DNA from: Leptolyngbya sp. FACHB-261
GTDB taxonomy: Bacteria > Cyanobacteriota > Cyanobacteriia > FACHB-261
Length of the DNA: 64,000 bases
Direction: 5' to 3'
NCBI RefSeq assembly: GCF_014696065.1
Contig: NZ_JACJPL010000018.1
Span: 495,907 to 559,906 of the forward strand
The notes under the pieces: model-generated
The model's input: only the letters and a program-made list of their open reading frames with translations
Database searches by the model: none
What the model was told of the DNA's origin: nothing
Shown here: positions 62,241 to 64,000 of the stretch, piece by piece
Numbering within the stretch: position 1 is the first letter of the stretch
Layout: each line of letters begins with the position of its first letter
Position numbers and translations under genes: made by a program

Positions 62241-62924
62241 TCAACGCGTTAAAGTTGATGCTAATTCTTGAAGGAGCTGATCCTGCTCCTGCCTCGTCTT
62301 TTCAAGCTGCACCAGGATGCTTGCTAGCTTTTCTCTAGCCTCTTTATCAAGTGATATGGGATTCAACTCCTTCAGCTCTGAAATATTCGCTTGCGATCTT
62401 CTACTGAGGCTAGAACTGAAGAAATGCTGACCTATCTTGAAGGGAAATCCTAGGACAGAGAGCCAGATTCTCTCACTCAAGTTGGCTAGTGCTTTGCTCA
62501 ATCCCCACAGCAAGAAAATTGACCCTAAAAAAATTGCTATCGTCCAAATTGAGTGGCTCATAGTCCAACCGATATGTGGATGAGACTTTGCCCACGATTG
62601 AAGGGACGCAGCCATGAAGTTCTGAGTGGGTTCAGCTAACTTCTGTAGTGGAGTTCCCGCATTTTGAAGGGCAGGTTCTAAAGCTGTTCTGGCCTTAACT
62701 GCAGTTTCACCAATATTGATGGCAGCCTGGTGAGTAACTTCGGTCACAGTGCTTGCAGCTTTGTGTGCTGTTCCATTGAAAGCAGCAACAGCTCCATTCG
62801 CAGTTTTTGAGGAAATTGTGTGTGCGTAGGTCGTAATATCGGTAGCCGTATCAATCGTTCTCTGCTTCAGCCCGCTTAATAAGTTAGACGTATTAGTCGC
62901 TATGTCAAAACTGGTATTTTGCAC
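62241..62924 (-). CDS. Protein of unknown function with amphipathic helices and one membrane segment
   Basis: A 227-residue protein. The first ~110 residues are threonine/alanine-rich and helical (TATDITTYAHTISSKTANGA; STVTEVTHQAAINIGETAVK), resembling LEA- or apolipoprotein-like repeats. A membrane segment follows (SIWTIAIFLGSIFLLWGLSK), then a charged C-terminal coiled coil (REKLASILVQLEKTRQEQDQ). No family was recognised. It could be a membrane-shaping or stress protein; this is inference. Confidence 0.6.
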   Translation of the reverse strand: MQNTSFDIATNTSNLLSGLKQRTIDTATDITTYAHTISSKTANGAVAAFNGTAHKAASTVTEVTHQAAINIGETAVKARTALEPALQNAGTPLQKLAEPTQNFMAASLQSWAKSHPHIGWTMSHSIWTIAIFLGSIFLLWGLSKALANLSERIWLSVLGFPFKIGQHFFSSSLSRRSQANISELKELNPISLDKEAREKLASILVQLEKTRQEQDQLLQELASTLTR

Positions 62925-63040
62925 GCTTTGAACACCATTAGCCTATATCTCAACCAGCATCATGTAATCCACGATTGTTCCCCCAAAGTAAAACCTTGAT
63001 GCTTCTAAAGTTGCTGTCAGTCTAACGAACCTCTCAGGCA

Positions 63041-63075
63041 AAGACCCCCCTACTTCTCAGCAGGGGGGTCTTTTT
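63041..63075 (-). terminator. psaB terminator (bidirectional hairpin)
   Basis: AAGACCCCCC (63041) pairs perfectly with GGGGGGTCTT (63063) over a 12-nt loop. A run of T follows on the plus strand and a shorter one on the minus strand. It lies about 25 bases beyond the psaB stop. Confidence 0.85.
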
Positions 63076-63100
63076 AGAAGCCTAAACTATCAGATCAAGC

Positions 63101-64000
63101 TCATCCGAACTTACCAGCAGTTGAGGCAATGACGAAGGCAGCGTAGGTAAAGATGTAGCCAACTGTAAAGTGAGCTAGACCAATCAAGCGGCCTTGAACG
63201 ATGGACATAGCAACCGGCTTGTCCTTCCAGCGAACTAGGTTCGCTAGAGGCGTGCGCTCGTGAGCCCAAACTAGGGTCTCGATCAGCTCTTGCCAGTAGC
63301 CTCTCCAGGAGATCAGGAACATGAAGCCGGTGGCCCAAACCAGGTGCCCGAAGAGGAACATCCAAGCCCAAACTGCCAGGTTATTCATGCCGTAGGGGTT
63401 GTAGCCGTTGATCAACTGTGAGCTATTCAGCCACAGGTAATCGCGCAGCCAGCCCATGATCGTCACTGAAGACTCGTTGAACTGAGCCACATTACCTTGC
63501 CACACCGTCAGGTGCTTCCAGTGCCAGTAGAAAGTGACCCAGCCAATCGTGTTTAGCATCCAGAACGCTGCTAGGTAGAAGGAGTCCCAAGCAGAGATGT
63601 CGCAGGTGCCGCCACGGCCAGGACCGTCGCAGGGGAAGCTATAGCCGAAGTCCTTTTTGTCGGGCATCAGCTTGGAGCCGCGAGCATCCAACGCACCCTT
63701 GACCAAAATCAGAGTGGTGGTGTGCAGACCCAGAGCGATGGCATGGTGAACTAGGAAGTCGCCAGGACCAATGGTCAGGAACAGCGAGTTCTTGCCACTG
63801 TTAATCGCATCCAGCCAACCAGGCAACCAAATGTTGCCATTGTTCGGCCAAGCCGTTGAAGCCAAGCTATCCGGGTTGGACAGCAGCACGTCTAGGCCGT
63901 ACAGAGCCTTGCCGTGAGAGGCCTGGATGAACTGAGCGAACACAGGCTCGATCAGAATCTGCTTCTCAGGCGTGCCAAAGGCTTGCATCACGTCGTTGTG
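63101..64000 (-). CDS. psaB: Photosystem I P700 apoprotein A2, C-terminal part
   Basis: The frame runs from the right edge ([14 protein letters not shown]) to a stop at 63101 and gives the last ~299 residues. The FX iron-sulfur cysteine loop is [20 protein letters not shown]. The C-terminal core helices ([38 protein letters not shown]) and the end AGKFG are as in all PsaB proteins. With PsaA it binds P700, A0, A1 and FX in photosystem I. The 5' part, and probably psaA upstream of it, lie beyond the window. Confidence 0.98.
   Translation of the reverse strand, partial: HNDVMQAFGTPEKQILIEPVFAQFIQASHGKALYGLDVLLSNPDSLASTAWPNNGNIWLPGWLDAINSGKNSLFLTIGPGDFLVHHAIALGLHTTTLILVKGALDARGSKLMPDKKDFGYSFPCDGPGRGGTCDISAWDSFYLAAFWMLNTIGWVTFYWHWKHLTVWQGNVAQFNESSVTIMGWLRDYLWLNSSQLINGYNPYGMNNLAVWAWMFLFGHLVWATGFMFLISWRGYWQELIETLVWAHERTPLANLVRWKDKPVAMSIVQGRLIGLAHFTVGYIFTYAAFVIASTAGKFG

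Overview
The window is chromosomal DNA from a cyanobacterium. It carries oxygenic photosynthesis and Calvin-cycle genes: petC and petA, the 3' part of psaB, petH (ferredoxin-NADP reductase), prk, bciB (divinyl chlorophyllide reductase), crtR, a Psb35-like gene, a PCP_red-domain protein and a probable phycobilin-lyase-like gene. Many other genes belong to families seen mainly in cyanobacteria. The strain cannot be named from sequence alone. Three lineage clues are visible: petH lacks the usual N-terminal CpcD-like domain, tRNA-Leu(UAA) has no group I intron, and the common cyanobacterial palindrome HIP1 (GCGATCGC) was not seen by eye.

Layout. 1-3.1 kb is accessory: a caspase-nSTAND protein running off the left edge, a divergent Trypco1 gene, an orphan HicB-like gene, a Uma2 nuclease and a lipocalin-like (CpcS/CpeS-type) gene. 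3.1-4.7 kb has a MITE-like inverted repeat and two short unknown genes, each followed by a copy of one dispersed repeat. 4.8-9.3 kb holds a rhomboid protease, a prohibitin, a PCP_red protein, petH and prk. 9.6-13.2 kb holds proA, an unusual in-frame folB-rnhA fusion, a small conserved protein and a HAD phosphatase. 13.5-20.9 kb holds crcB, a UvrD-like helicase and several membrane proteins. 21.2-24.0 kb (minus strand) holds bciB, DUF4126 and aroK. 24.14-24.38 kb is a DnaA-box cluster just upstream of dnaN, very probably the chromosomal origin.

25.9-33.6 kb holds small cyanobacterial proteins, a TPR protein, sbcC, a TSUP transporter, a lipoprotein and a frameshifted DUF423 gene. 33.9-37.2 kb is a probable iron-uptake operon (two-domain multicopper oxidase, lipoprotein with HhH region and HPVE motif, FTR1 permease) behind a Fur-like site. 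37.3-49.6 kb carries an SLH lipoprotein, an M42 peptidase, transporters, a DUF2157/GDYXXLXY pair, a cell-wall amidase, a thermonuclease, a nucleoside transporter and a cupin. 49.6-55.8 kb is a surface-polysaccharide cluster. 56-64 kb returns to photosynthesis and redox functions (rubrerythrin, psb35, crtR, tRNA-Leu, petA, petC, psaB).

No complete insertion sequence, prophage, rRNA operon or CRISPR array was seen. The observations most worth checking are the caspase/Trypco1 pair, the folB-rnhA fusion whose linker is made of dispersed-repeat DNA, the iron operon, the origin, and several structured non-coding stretches.
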